DNA from: Lutispora sp041687175
GTDB taxonomy: Bacteria; Bacillota; Clostridia; Lutisporales; Lutisporaceae
Reading direction: 5' to 3'
NCBI RefSeq assembly: GCF_041687175.1
Contig: NZ_JAWLCK010000003.1
Location: 1 to 64,000, forward strand
DNA: 64,000 nucleotides
Shown: positions 19,401-27,922 of the stretch, in pieces
Numbering within the stretch: position 1 is the stretch's first letter
How the letters are laid out: every line of letters starts with the position of its first letter
Notes under the pieces: generated by a model
The model's database searches: none
What the model was told of the DNA's origin: nothing
The model's input: the letters and a program-made list of their open reading frames with translations, nothing else
Made by a program: the position numbers and the translations under genes

Positions 19401-19463
19401 ACGCTGCTTACAATGGTGGTGATACCTGTAGTTTACAGTTTATTTGAAAAAAGAACAGCCTAG
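16446..19463 (+). CDS. RND-family efflux transporter permease
   Basis: Proton-driven efflux pump of the AcrB/SwrC superfamily, 1005 residues. The N-terminus (KNRSITLVLAVVVVIFGIYSYY) is TM1. Two large extracellular loops are separated by TM2-6. The second half starts with TM7 (SIALSIGVFALSIYTAL). TM4 carries GMLVDNAIVISDAI, the usual proton-relay region. The start has GGGGGTGAT upstream. It follows the adaptor gene and ends in a terminator that includes its stop codon. RND pumps of this type in Firmicutes export surfactants, lipids or drugs; the substrate here is unknown. Confidence 0.92.
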   Translation: MTKAIAAALKNRSITLVLAVVVVIFGIYSYYAIPKQEDPDIIPPFAMLTTTYPGASPEIVEKLVTKKIEDKLVEIEGYDYSQSYSQNSVSIVILRLRNGADIEKAWRILREKMDDLQSQLPEDCSKIDIKTDLADTAGIIISLTGGNYSYEELEFFAEDLKNELMKIEGISKFEINGAQQKEVKVRVDIGKLNQYMLSLQDIVNIIKAANVEIPSGTIDGSSINVKVSSQYETLEDIMNTIVYVSQDSGASVRLKDIAYIEMGLEDSSYKVKHNGQNSVLLTGYFVKDKNIVNIGKKVEKTLWDLEDNLPEDVSLDKVLFQPEEVAKATNNFIKNLLEGMIFVIIVVFLGIGLNNAIVVSTAIPLSIMATFVAMYLTGIKLHQISISALIIALGMLVDNAIVISDAIQVRLDRGDDRLEACIDGVKEVAIPVFSSTLTTVAAFIPLLMLDSVAGEYVISVPQIVMLSLSFSYITALFVTPSLAYVFFKPGRGKLKSFSLRKAFMSLLSKALRHRKLSIALSIGVFALSIYTALKLGLQFFPYADKDMMYININSEKSNDLEKTEKIAEDIFRVLEEQPEIVFYTGAIGDGLPKFYNAVPISTPSKDYAQILMKLDFKKGGRFKKNSEFADYLQLELDRKITGGTAAVKMLELAEPTAAPVIVRISGEDMEELVHSAEQIKAMLEDIPGTMNIDDDHADRIYEYNVDLDPALAAYYGLSAYDVQNEVNIALMGRVATKLRQHGSEYNIRVKGDIRSKEDLENLMIKSSAASTKALLKLVAPISVKHMYPQVKKYDRDMTVMVYSDVKTGYNPVDIERKLEEKLTETDMGNVSIIFDGEREKIVQYFGDLGVSLIIAVVLVYIILLFQFRSFLQPFIILVTIPLSIIGSIFGLAIFRQPLSFTALLGIVSLAGVVVNNAILLLDFINAERAEGKDVNESCIDAVDKRFRPIMLTTTTTVIGLIPLALGGSSLMVPMAVSLMSGLMVSTLLTMVVIPVVYSLFEKRTA

Positions 19464-19480
19464 GCTGCTCTTTTTTCAAA
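19443..19480. terminator. Bidirectional terminator between RND pump and Rossmann-MCP genes
   Basis: An 18-bp near-perfect inverted repeat (TTTGAAAAAAGAACAGCC with one mismatch) with a 2-base centre. Flanking A- and T-runs are part of the stem. It contains the RND stop codon and ends 4 bases before the convergent gene's stop. Confidence 0.85.
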
Positions 19481-19484
19481 TTTG

Positions 19485-20279
19485 CTATGCTTCGGCTTTA
19501 TTAAGTAGATCTTCCACAGCTTTTGTAACTTTTTTTGAAGCTTCCACCTGAACAACTGAATAATTCTTTAGGTTATCCAGCTGTTGAGTAATTTTTGATA
19601 TTTCCTCAGATAGCATAGATAATATTTTATTTATTTCTTTAGCGTTGACCTCGCTATTATCTGCTAAATACTGTACTTCTCTTGCCACAACGGAAAAGCC
19701 CTTACCCTGCTCTCCTGCCCGAGCAGCTTCTATATTGGCATTTATACCTAATATCTTGATTTGTTTGGCTATTTTATTGACATACTGTAGTATCTTATCG
19801 CTCTCTATTATATGATTGCTGGAGTTGTTAGCCACTTCCATAAGCTTATTGCTTACCTCATGTACATTATCAATACTGCTATTAATCTGATTGAGATGAG
19901 TCTGAACTATTGAAGAAGCTTCTTTCACAGCAGCAATTTGGTAATTAAGTTTGTCCAATGTGTCGGTGTTTTTTTCAACCAGCGACATAAGCAGTCTTGC
20001 GCCAGTAGAATTGATTATTTCGCATTTATCCCTATACATTTCCATTAGATTTTGGGATACAACAGCTACACCTGTAGCTTCCACAATTAAATCCGGTGCC
20101 TCATTTTCTATAGCCTCCAGTGAATCACCATGTTTAATACCTAGATCTCTTGCCAGGGCTATACCAGGTGCATCAACATTTCTATCTATTATCATGACTA
20201 TATTTACATCGGATATGTTAGAAAGGGTTCTTATTATTTTAGTTCCTCCTGTGCCGGCACCGACTACCGCAATGTTCAA
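19485..20279 (-). CDS. Soluble chemoreceptor: Rossmann NAD(P)-binding domain fused to an MCP signalling hairpin
   Basis: 264-residue cytoplasmic protein. Residues ~1-110 form a Rossmann-like domain: NIAVVGAGTGGTKIIRTL is a dinucleotide-binding loop, MIIDRN ends the second strand, and PDLIVEATG resembles homoserine/aspartate dehydrogenase folds. The rest is a coiled coil with a recognisable MCP tip (ILGINANIEAARAGEQGKGFSVVAREVQYLADNS). There are no membrane segments, no HAMP and a short hairpin. The TTG start at 20279 is supported by AAAGGGGGGA upstream; extending to the upstream ATG would add an unlikely Tyr-rich leader. It may sense NAD(P)(H) or a bound metabolite and signal to CheA; this is inference. 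It is convergent with the RND operon. Confidence 0.82.
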   Translation of the reverse strand: MNIAVVGAGTGGTKIIRTLSNISDVNIVMIIDRNVDAPGIALARDLGIKHGDSLEAIENEAPDLIVEATGVAVVSQNLMEMYRDKCEIINSTGARLLMSLVEKNTDTLDKLNYQIAAVKEASSIVQTHLNQINSSIDNVHEVSNKLMEVANNSSNHIIESDKILQYVNKIAKQIKILGINANIEAARAGEQGKGFSVVAREVQYLADNSEVNAKEINKILSMLSEEISKITQQLDNLKNYSVVQVEASKKVTKAVEDLLNKAEA

Positions 20280-20537
20280 CCAAATCCCCCCTTTATTATG
20301 ATAATATGGATTTTTTGGATACATATAAATAATAACATAAACAATATAAAAATAATATGTATACAAAGTAAAATTTAGCAGAAATATAGAGAAATTTTGG
20401 TGAATTTTTTTATATTTTAAAATAATAACTCAAATCAAGTCGGAACTTGCGATAATTTATTAGAGGATATGCAAAAAAGTTATAGAATAAGTCAATAAGT
20501 TACAAAATGACCAAATTTGACATGGGAGAAGCATAAT

Positions 20538-22481
20538 ATGATGAGAAGCATATTCGATAAAAACATTGGTATAATCGCTACAGCGCTTACTGCTATATAT
20601 TTTGTCCTCACAGCAGTAAGCTATCACTCATCGACAATAATAGGGATTTTTTCGTTGCTCATCATATTTTCAATATATAAAGGAGGGCTGCTGTCAGGAG
20701 CAGGAAGCAGCTTAATAGCCATATCATTTTTGTATTATTTGAGGAAAAATCCTATTATTAATTCTGACTTTGTCAATTATTCCGAGTCTGAATTTGCTTT
20801 AGTTATTGTTTCAATGTTATGTATGGCAATTATAACAGTCATAATGGATTATAAATATAGAAGCTATTACGAGAAATTTATAGAAAGTCAGAGTTTTGTA
20901 TCACGAGCAGAAGAAATATCAGAGATAATGACCTGCCACACAACTGTAGAGGGGAAATTTCTTAAGGTGCCTGAAAGGTTGTGCTCTCTGTTAGGATATA
21001 CAGAAAATGAATTATTGAATATGCATTGGTGGGATATAACCGATGTGGGAGATGCTTTGAAGGAGGAAGAACTGGTAAATGACATTATCAGTGGCAAAAG
21101 GGAAACTTACAATATTGAGAAAAAACTGCGAAAGAAAAATTTGGATAGAGTTTGGGTATTTTCAAATGTTTCTGCTGTGAGGAACCATGATGGTGAAGTT
21201 ATTTATTTGTTGAAATATATGGTAAATATTACAGAGCAAAAAATAATGAGTCAGGAATTACAAAAAAAGGAGCAGGAGTTAAAGAAAAATGAGAATAAAT
21301 ATAGGAATCTGGTGGAATTGGATCCTGATGCGGTGGTAATCCATGAAGGAGACATAATTACATTCATAAATAATGCAGGGGTGAAGATGCTAAAGGCTTC
21401 AGACAAAGAAGAAATAATAGGTAGAAACATATACGAATTTGTACATTCTGATTATACATACAATGTGAAGAATCAAGTGAGCAGAGCACTTATAAATATT
21501 AACTCGCCAGGTATCCCATTTGAATTTAAAGTAATTGATTTGGAAGGAGAAGAAATAGATGTTGAAGCAGTAAATGTAGGTTTTATGAATGAAAATAGCG
21601 TTCATGTAATGGCAATTATAAGGAATATTACTGAGAGAAAAAGAACTGAAGAACTTAAAACAGTGATGAAAGAAAACGAAAAGCAGCTTGAAGAAGCCAG
21701 AGAATACGACAGGATAAAAAACGAGTTCTTTGCAAACATTTCACACGAGTTCAGGACACCCCTTAATGTTTTATTAGGAACATTGCAGCTGATTGAGATA
21801 CATAATAAAAAAGGAACATATAATATAGATAAATACATTAGCATTATGAAGCAGAATTGTTATCGCCTATTAAGGCTTGTTAATAATCTTATTGATATAA
21901 CCAAGATTGATTCAGGTTATTATGATATAAATATGGGGCATTATGATATTGTAAAAATTGTGGAAGATATAACTGTTTCTGTAGCCCAATATATTGAAGG
22001 AAAGGGTTTAAGCTTTGAATTTGATACAGATATTGAGGAAAAGGTAATAGTTTGCGATCCGGATCAGATTGAGAGAATAATGCTCAATCTTATTTCAAAT
22101 GCCATAAAGTTTACAAAGCCTGGAGGTAAAATCAGTATATATATTAAAGATAAAGGGAGTAGCATAACCATAAGTGTTAAGGATACGGGAATAGGAATCC
22201 CAAAAGAGAAGCAGAAAGTCATATTTGAACGCTTCAGACAAATAGATAAATCCTTGACCAGAGAACATGAAGGCAGCGGTATAGGTTTATCACTGGTCAA
22301 ATCTTTGGTAGAGATGCATAATGGAACCATATCCTTAATAAGCAGACCAGGTTGCGGCAGTGAGTTTATTGTTGAGTTGCCGGTAAATAGAAAGGATATA
22401 TACAATCACGAGGGTTTTATTTCTATAGAAAGAAAAAATATAGAGAAAATGAATGTTGAATTCTCAGATATTTATTCTTAA
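20538..22481 (+). CDS. Membrane PAS-domain sensor histidine kinase
   Basis: Orphan HisKA-type kinase; no response regulator is adjacent. N-terminal hydrophobic segments (~5-110, about four TM, similar to DUF4118-like sensor regions) are followed by two PAS domains (~120-240 and ~260-370) and a HisKA domain with ISHEFRTPLNVLLGT (phospho-accepting His). The HATPase has the N box LNLISNAIKFTKPGG, G1 DTGIGIP, F box FERFRQID and G2 GSGIGLSLVK. ATG 20538 is preceded by GGGAGA; a TTG at 20517 is a poorer choice. It is followed by a strong terminator, so it is a single-gene unit. The signal is unknown. Confidence 0.88.
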   Translation: MMRSIFDKNIGIIATALTAIYFVLTAVSYHSSTIIGIFSLLIIFSIYKGGLLSGAGSSLIAISFLYYLRKNPIINSDFVNYSESEFALVIVSMLCMAIITVIMDYKYRSYYEKFIESQSFVSRAEEISEIMTCHTTVEGKFLKVPERLCSLLGYTENELLNMHWWDITDVGDALKEEELVNDIISGKRETYNIEKKLRKKNLDRVWVFSNVSAVRNHDGEVIYLLKYMVNITEQKIMSQELQKKEQELKKNENKYRNLVELDPDAVVIHEGDIITFINNAGVKMLKASDKEEIIGRNIYEFVHSDYTYNVKNQVSRALININSPGIPFEFKVIDLEGEEIDVEAVNVGFMNENSVHVMAIIRNITERKRTEELKTVMKENEKQLEEAREYDRIKNEFFANISHEFRTPLNVLLGTLQLIEIHNKKGTYNIDKYISIMKQNCYRLLRLVNNLIDITKIDSGYYDINMGHYDIVKIVEDITVSVAQYIEGKGLSFEFDTDIEEKVIVCDPDQIERIMLNLISNAIKFTKPGGKISIYIKDKGSSITISVKDTGIGIPKEKQKVIFERFRQIDKSLTREHEGSGIGLSLVKSLVEMHNGTISLISRPGCGSEFIVELPVNRKDIYNHEGFISIERKNIEKMNVEFSDIYS

Positions 22482-22500
22482 AGAGCAAAAAGCGAGATAG

Positions 22501-22524
22501 GGACGATTTTATCGTCCTTTTTTT
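22501..22524 (+). terminator. Terminator after the PAS histidine kinase gene
   Basis: GGACGAT and its complement ATCGTCC pair around a TTT loop, followed by seven T. Confidence 0.88.
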
Positions 22525-22548
22525 GTGGGAAAAGTATCCAAAAACATA

Positions 22549-22577
22549 TTGACAAATAATATTAATAGTTATATACT
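22549..22577 (+). promoter_or_regulatory. Sigma-A promoter of the GntR/ABC operon
   Basis: TTGACA (22549-22554), a 17-base spacer and TATACT (22572-22577) are close to consensus. It lies 44 bases before the start codon of the GntR-type regulator. Confidence 0.75.
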
Positions 22578-22596
22578 TAGTTACACAAGTAATTAA
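22577..22596. promoter_or_regulatory. Candidate autoregulatory operator, TTAnTTAC-N4-GTAAnTAA
   Basis: A 20-bp palindrome with eight-base arms (one mismatch) overlaps the last base of the -10 element and spans the expected transcription start. This is a position where the downstream GntR-type regulator would block transcription. Confidence 0.5.
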
Positions 22597-22620
22597 CCGA
22601 TAAGGTAGGGAGGTGCTTTG

Positions 22621-22995
22621 ATGAAGATACCTTTAGATGAGAACAAGTTGATATATATGCAAATTGCAGAAGTAATAGAGGATGCTGTGATAAGCGGCGA
22701 GTTGAATGAAGGGGATCAGGTATATTCTACCAATCAGTTTGCCAGGCTCTATGGGATAAACCCGGCAACAGCTGCTAAAGGAATAAATCTTCTGGTAGAA
22801 GAAGGAATATTGTATAAGAAAAGAGGTATTGGCATGTTTGTGGCGGAGGGAGCTCGAAATATGATAGTTGGCAAAAGAAAAACCCAATTCATTGAAGATT
22901 ATATATCTAAGCTTATTCGTGAAGCTGAGAAGTTGAATATAACAAAAGAGGAACTTATAGACCTCATAAAAACCTACGAAAGGGGAGATAAGTGA
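22621..22995 (+). CDS. GntR-family transcriptional regulator, YtrA type
   Basis: Short GntR regulator (124 residues) of the YtrA subfamily, which controls adjacent ABC transporter genes. The winged helix covers ~10-75, with GDQVYSTNQFARLYGINPATAAKGINLLVEEGILYKKRGIGMFV as the recognition region. The short C-terminal helical tail is the dimerisation segment; there is no large effector domain. ATG 22621 follows GGGAGG at 7 bases. It overlaps the ATPase gene by one base (TGATG). It presumably represses its own operon through the palindrome at the promoter. Confidence 0.88.
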   Translation: MKIPLDENKLIYMQIAEVIEDAVISGELNEGDQVYSTNQFARLYGINPATAAKGINLLVEEGILYKKRGIGMFVAEGARNMIVGKRKTQFIEDYISKLIREAEKLNITKEELIDLIKTYERGDK

Positions 22996-23891
22996 TGAAA
23001 TATGCAGTTGAATGCAGAAATATATCCAAAAATTTTGGAAGAACCACGGCACTTTCAGATATAAATATAAAGCTGGAAAAGGATAAGATATACGGATTAC
23101 TTGGGCGGAATGGAGCAGGTAAAAGTACACTTCTGAACATTGTTACTGCACAGGTCTTCCCCAGCAGCGGAGAAGTGAAAATTTTTGGGGAGACTCCCTA
23201 TGAAAATGACAGAGCATTAAGACATCTATGCATAGTAAAAGAAAGCGGTATGTTTCTTAAAGATGTTAATGTGGGAGACGCTTTGGATATAGCCTCAAGC
23301 TTCTATGATAATTGGGACAATAACCTGGCAGAAAGGCTCTTAAGAGAGTTTGAACTGGACAGAAGAAAAACATATAAAAACCTTTCCCTAGGTATGAGAT
23401 CTCAACTTGGAATAATTGTAGGATTGGCCAGCAGAGCACCTATAACCATATTTGATGAGCCTTATATAGGTCTGGATGCTGCCGGGAGGCAATTATTCTA
23501 TGATGCACTGATTGAAGATTATATGGAAAAACCAAGAACCATCATATTATCTACCCATCTTATCGATGAGGTGAGCAACCTATTGGAAGATGTAATCATA
23601 TTGCACAAGGGAACAGTAAAGCTGGAGGGCAATTCTGAAGATATTAAGAACAAGGCTTTTTATATCAGTGGCATTAAGGATAGCGTTGAAAGTCATGTTT
23701 CTGGGAAAAAGGTTTTGAATAAAGAGGAATTCGGAAAAACAATGGCTGTGGCAATATTTGATAGCATCTCTGAAAAGGAAAGAAAGGCCATGGAAGCTGA
23801 TGATTTGATCATAAGTTCTGTTCCTCTTCAACAGTTATTTATATTCCTTACAGGGGGAAAGATGATTAAAAGGGGTGACATGAATGAATAG
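22995..23891 (+). CDS. ABC transporter ATP-binding protein (YtrB-like)
   Basis: ATPase of an ABC-2-type transporter. Walker A is GRNGAGKST (~35-45) and the signature is LSLGM. Walker B is ITIFDEPYIGLD, with the switch His in ILSTHLIDEV. The C-terminal ~80 residues form the usual regulatory tail. It is translationally coupled to the GntR regulator and overlaps the permease gene by 8 bases. In the YtrA group such transporters respond to cell-wall antibiotics or envelope stress; the substrate here is unknown. Confidence 0.9.
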   Translation: MKYAVECRNISKNFGRTTALSDINIKLEKDKIYGLLGRNGAGKSTLLNIVTAQVFPSSGEVKIFGETPYENDRALRHLCIVKESGMFLKDVNVGDALDIASSFYDNWDNNLAERLLREFELDRRKTYKNLSLGMRSQLGIIVGLASRAPITIFDEPYIGLDAAGRQLFYDALIEDYMEKPRTIILSTHLIDEVSNLLEDVIILHKGTVKLEGNSEDIKNKAFYISGIKDSVESHVSGKKVLNKEEFGKTMAVAIFDSISEKERKAMEADDLIISSVPLQQLFIFLTGGKMIKRGDMNE

Positions 23892-24597
23892 GATAAAATC
23901 TCACCTAAAGATGCATTATATAAACACAAAGATGTCTCTTATTATATTTTGGTCCATCATGTTTGCTATTTCGGTATTGGGCATCTTAATTGCATTATAC
24001 GCCAGGAGCAGAGGATACAATGGGACAATTACAATAAGTCATATGCCTGCTGTAGTGATCTTTGGAGCAATATCGGGCTTGGTATCCTACAATGAAACCC
24101 TGCCATATATGCTTAACATGGGTATAACAAGAAAGAACTTCATTCTTGGTTATGCACTATATAACACAGTGCTATCTCTTATATTGTCAGTTATATTTAC
24201 TTTCCTTACACTATGGGAAAGCTTGCTATATAATCTTTTAGGATTTAGTAATCAGCAAATCGGGCAAATATTTACTGCCTTTAGTATAGGAGAAATCTTT
24301 GACAGGATATGGTCTTGCTTTATTATTACTCTTGCTGTAACAGCTTTCTTTACTCTTGTAGGAAGTATATACTACAAAAAAGGTATAATGTATCTATTTG
24401 GGATAGGGGCATTGATAATGCTGGTAATGTTTATCCCGGGGGTTGCAGCGGGAGTATTTAGAGTTTTAGAATATATAATATTGTATTTAACCGGGGATAA
24501 AGGATATCTCACCATGACTCTTTTTTCATTGGCTTTCTTTCTGGCTTGCTACTCAATAATATATCCTCTGGCTCGTACCAGTCAGGTTAAGAGATGA
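23884..24597 (+). CDS. ABC-2-type permease-like membrane protein
   Basis: 237-residue integral membrane protein with about six hydrophobic segments (~18-38, 55-75, 98-120, 145-165, 172-195, 208-228). No family motif is visible; the assignment as the permease rests on position directly after, and overlapping, the ATPase gene. It ends the GntR operon just before a perfect terminator. Confidence 0.75.
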   Translation: MNRIKSHLKMHYINTKMSLIIFWSIMFAISVLGILIALYARSRGYNGTITISHMPAVVIFGAISGLVSYNETLPYMLNMGITRKNFILGYALYNTVLSLILSVIFTFLTLWESLLYNLLGFSNQQIGQIFTAFSIGEIFDRIWSCFIITLAVTAFFTLVGSIYYKKGIMYLFGIGALIMLVMFIPGVAAGVFRVLEYIILYLTGDKGYLTMTLFSLAFFLACYSIIYPLARTSQVKR

Positions 24598-24622
24598 TAT
24601 GACAAATGTCATATCATCTCTT
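24589..24622. terminator. Terminator of the GntR/ABC operon
   Basis: A perfect 15-bp stem (AAGAGATGATATGAC) with an AAAT loop starts within the last codons of the permease gene. A short T-rich tail follows. Confidence 0.82.
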
Positions 24623-24693
24623 GATTTTTGTCATTAGAAAAGACGCAGTATAAAGCTTAATATTATGGTAGAAGGAATCGGGAGGTAATTCTT

Positions 24694-25641
24694 ATGATAT
24701 TGGAAGTAAAAAACCTGATAAAAAGATACGGCAATACCCTTGCAGTAGATAATATAAGTTTCGGCATAAAGGAAGGAGAGATATTTGGACTTCTAGGGCC
24801 AAACGGTGCGGGGAAAACCACAGCCATAAATACCATAATAGGAATAATAAAAGCTGATAAAGGTGAGATATCCATATTCGGTAAGGATATGAAAAAGCAT
24901 GGTTCTGAAATCAAAAGACACATCGGTATCGTCCCTCAGGATATAGCCATATACCCTGATCTTACTGCCTATGAGAATGTGGAGTTTTTCGGAAGGCTTT
25001 ATGATCTTAAGGGTTCTTTACTGAAAAATAGAGTGGAGGAAGTGTTGGAGTTTACCGGTCTCCTTGAGAAAAGAAAGCAGCAGGCAAGGAAATTTTCAGG
25101 AGGTATGAAGAGAAGGCTCAACATCGCTTGTGCCTTAGTTCATAGCCCCAGGCTCATAATAATGGATGAGCCGACAGTGGGCATAGACCCCCAATCAAGA
25201 AAACATATTATTGAATCTGTAAAGAAAATGAGAGATGAAGGTTCCACCATAATATATACTTCTCATTACATGGAGGAAGTTGAAGCTCTATGTACCGATA
25301 TAGCCATAATGGATCATGGTAAGATAATAGCCAGGGGCAGCAAGGAAGAATTAAAAGCCTTTGTGGCAGTGGAGGATAAAACAGTAATAGCTCTTGATGG
25401 ACTGAACTATACCATAGTGGATCGCATAAAGAACATGGATAATGTTATAGACTGTTGTGTAGAGGGAAATGTAATCACGATAATATCAAGAAAGGGCACC
25501 AATAATCTTAATAACATTATACAGTCTATTATTGACTCTGGAAGCCAGATTATATCTCTCACATCTGAAAAGCCGGATCTGGAAACAGTATTTCTCACCT
25601 TGACAGGCAGGACATTGAGAGATGAGGTGGCTGCAGTATGA
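24694..25641 (+). CDS. ABC transporter ATP-binding protein (NatA/CcmA-like)
   Basis: ATPase of an ABC-2 exporter. Walker A is GPNGAGKTT, Q-loop VPQDIAIYPDLTAYENV, signature FSGGMKRRL and Walker B LIIMDEPTVGIDPQ, with switch His YTSHYMEEVE. The length of 315 residues includes the C-terminal DrrA-type tail. It overlaps the first permease by 4 bases. The operon continues with two permeases and a two-component system, an arrangement seen for drug, peptide or sodium exporters. Confidence 0.92.
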   Translation: MILEVKNLIKRYGNTLAVDNISFGIKEGEIFGLLGPNGAGKTTAINTIIGIIKADKGEISIFGKDMKKHGSEIKRHIGIVPQDIAIYPDLTAYENVEFFGRLYDLKGSLLKNRVEEVLEFTGLLEKRKQQARKFSGGMKRRLNIACALVHSPRLIIMDEPTVGIDPQSRKHIIESVKKMRDEGSTIIYTSHYMEEVEALCTDIAIMDHGKIIARGSKEELKAFVAVEDKTVIALDGLNYTIVDRIKNMDNVIDCCVEGNVITIISRKGTNNLNNIIQSIIDSGSQIISLTSEKPDLETVFLTLTGRTLRDEVAAV

Positions 25642-26753
25642 AGACCTTATATATAGCATACTACACCACACTAAGAAATGTAAGGGATTACAGAAACCTG
25701 ACTTCAATGCTGGCATTACCTATAGTCCTGATGCTTATACTAGGATCTGCTCTTGCCGGAACCTTCCAAATAGAAAGCATAGATCCGGTAAAAGTAGTAC
25801 TGGTCAATGAAAATGAGGGAGAGTTGCTGCAAAACTTAAAAGAATTTTTGCAACAGGAAAACATAAAAGAAATTGTAGATACAGAAACAGTTGAGGATCT
25901 TGACCAGGGTATGGTAAAGATAAAAAACGGAGAAGCTTTTGCTCTTGTACATGTAGAAAGGGATAATGAAGGTAAAATCCATGTATATAAAAGAAATGAA
26001 AGTATGTTCAGAGGTTCTGTTGTGCAGAATGTTTTGGATAGCTTCGTCCAATCTGCCAATGCAGAATATGCTTATTTAATATTGGGAAGTGTCGACGGAA
26101 ATATAACTCCCTATGAAAGCATCCGTGAGGAAACCATAAATCCAGATGGGAAAAGGCCAAAGGGTTTAGATTACTATGCTATAACCATGTTGATTATGAC
26201 CATGATGTATGGTACCACCTATGGAGCTTCATCCATGGCAGAAGAGCAGTTCTATAGAACAGAAATAAGGCTCAAATCTGCTCCTTTGCATTCCTATGAA
26301 GTATTTGTGGGAAAGGTGGCAGGTACAATTTTGACTCTGGTATTTGATGCTTCAATCATATTTATATTCACAAAATATGTTTACGATGTAAATTGGGGGG
26401 ATAATATACTCTTCATAATGTTTACATGTTTCACCTTGGCAGTTCTAGCCACAAGTATAGGAGTTGCAAGCTTTATGCTCATAGGTGATGAAAATAAAAC
26501 CCAGGCATTACTGAGTATTCTGATACCAGTGCTGACATTCTTAGGCGGAGGTTATATACCATTTCAGTCCATGTCATCTGCCATGAAAAAATTGAGCTTA
26601 TTATCACCAAATTATTTGGGCTTGAGAATAATGCTTAACACAATTTATGAAGGAAGCCAAGTGCAGATAAGAAATTACATGGCAATACTATGGACAGCTT
26701 CACTGTTTTTATTCATTATAAGCGCTCTCAGAGGAAGGAGGGGCTTGGCTTGA
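25638..26753 (+). CDS. ABC-2-type permease
   Basis: 371 residues with the ABC-2 exporter layout: one TM at ~23-42, a large extracellular loop (~45-180), then five TM segments (~185-205, 230-252, 265-290, 300-320, 345-365). It overlaps the ATPase gene by 4 bases (ATGA) and the next permease by 4 bases (TTGA). Together with the next gene it should form a heterodimeric channel. Confidence 0.88.
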   Translation: MKTLYIAYYTTLRNVRDYRNLTSMLALPIVLMLILGSALAGTFQIESIDPVKVVLVNENEGELLQNLKEFLQQENIKEIVDTETVEDLDQGMVKIKNGEAFALVHVERDNEGKIHVYKRNESMFRGSVVQNVLDSFVQSANAEYAYLILGSVDGNITPYESIREETINPDGKRPKGLDYYAITMLIMTMMYGTTYGASSMAEEQFYRTEIRLKSAPLHSYEVFVGKVAGTILTLVFDASIIFIFTKYVYDVNWGDNILFIMFTCFTLAVLATSIGVASFMLIGDENKTQALLSILIPVLTFLGGGYIPFQSMSSAMKKLSLLSPNYLGLRIMLNTIYEGSQVQIRNYMAILWTASLFLFIISALRGRRGLA

Positions 26754-27853
26754 TCATATTCAAAAACAATATGAGAAGATTGCTGAGGGATAAATACAAT
26801 TTAATAGTGATGGTAATCCTTCCGGTAATATTCATGGCACTTTATATATTTGCAGGAAGCGATGGTAATCCTGTAAGAGTAGGAATCATAGACAATGATG
26901 ATACTTATTTGACTCAGAACCTCATCCGTGGTCTTGAAAATAACTGTACAGTTCTGTTTCTTAAAGAGGAAGAGATTAAAGAAGGGTTGCTGAATGATGA
27001 GATAGAATACGGATTAAAGATAGATAAAGGCTTTACTAAAAGCATATTATCTGGTGAAGAAGCCAAATTAAAAGCATATGGCATTAAAGATTATAATGGC
27101 ATCATTCCTGCAAAGCTTTATATCAATAATTTTATCAATTCAGCCAGGAAAATAGCCCGGGCTTCCGGGGGTGACGAAGAAAAATTCAAAAAAGGACTGG
27201 AATACTACATGAAAGGGAATTTTGAAATACATTATAAAGATATTCCTGATATTTCCTCAATAAATTATGATATCCTATCAGGTTTAGGGTTTGTGGTAAT
27301 GTTTATGATGTATATGGCTATTAATGCTGCAGCATTGATAGGAGAGGATAAAAAGTTAAAAACCTATGAAAGAATTCTCATGTCTCCATTAACCCTTAAG
27401 GAATATACTCTGGGCAACATTCTCAGTTTCTTTGCAGTAATCTGGATGCAGATATTAATGTTATTTGCGATAATGAAGTTTTTATTTGAAATGGATTTTG
27501 GCTCTTCTGCTACAAGCTTGTTGATTTTCATATTCATATACTCCGCTGTTTCTGTATCCATGGGCATGGCTATAGTGAATCTGTCAAAAAGTCTTAAACA
27601 GGTATCAGCCTTGACCCATTTGATTGTGATTCCAATTTCCATGCTTGGGGGCTGTTTCTGGCCTAAAGAAATTATGCCTGATATGCTCCAGAGGATAAGT
27701 GAATTTGTACCTGTCACCTGGGCTATTAAAGGTATGGAGAAGATACTGAATGGTGGAAGCATAACAACTGTTGGGAATGAGATAATCGTACTGTTGCTTT
27801 TTGCACTGGTATTCTTCCTTGTAGGTTCTGCCCAAAAGAATAGCCTTGCATAA
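26750..27853 (+). CDS. ABC-2-type permease
   Basis: Second ABC-2 permease, 367 residues, with the same plan: TM near residue 20-38, extracellular loop to ~180, then five TM segments. The TTG start at 26750 is set by AAGGAGGGG (26735-26743) six bases upstream and the TTGA overlap with the previous stop; earlier in-frame codons would lie deep inside the previous gene. It pairs with the preceding permease. Confidence 0.87.
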   Translation: MIIFKNNMRRLLRDKYNLIVMVILPVIFMALYIFAGSDGNPVRVGIIDNDDTYLTQNLIRGLENNCTVLFLKEEEIKEGLLNDEIEYGLKIDKGFTKSILSGEEAKLKAYGIKDYNGIIPAKLYINNFINSARKIARASGGDEEKFKKGLEYYMKGNFEIHYKDIPDISSINYDILSGLGFVVMFMMYMAINAAALIGEDKKLKTYERILMSPLTLKEYTLGNILSFFAVIWMQILMLFAIMKFLFEMDFGSSATSLLIFIFIYSAVSVSMGMAIVNLSKSLKQVSALTHLIVIPISMLGGCFWPKEIMPDMLQRISEFVPVTWAIKGMEKILNGGSITTVGNEIIVLLLFALVFFLVGSAQKNSLA

Positions 27854-27922
27854 TATGTTGAAGATAAATTTCCCGTGGTGTATTATGTAATAAATAGCTT
27901 ATGATGGTTTTGAGGTTATGTT

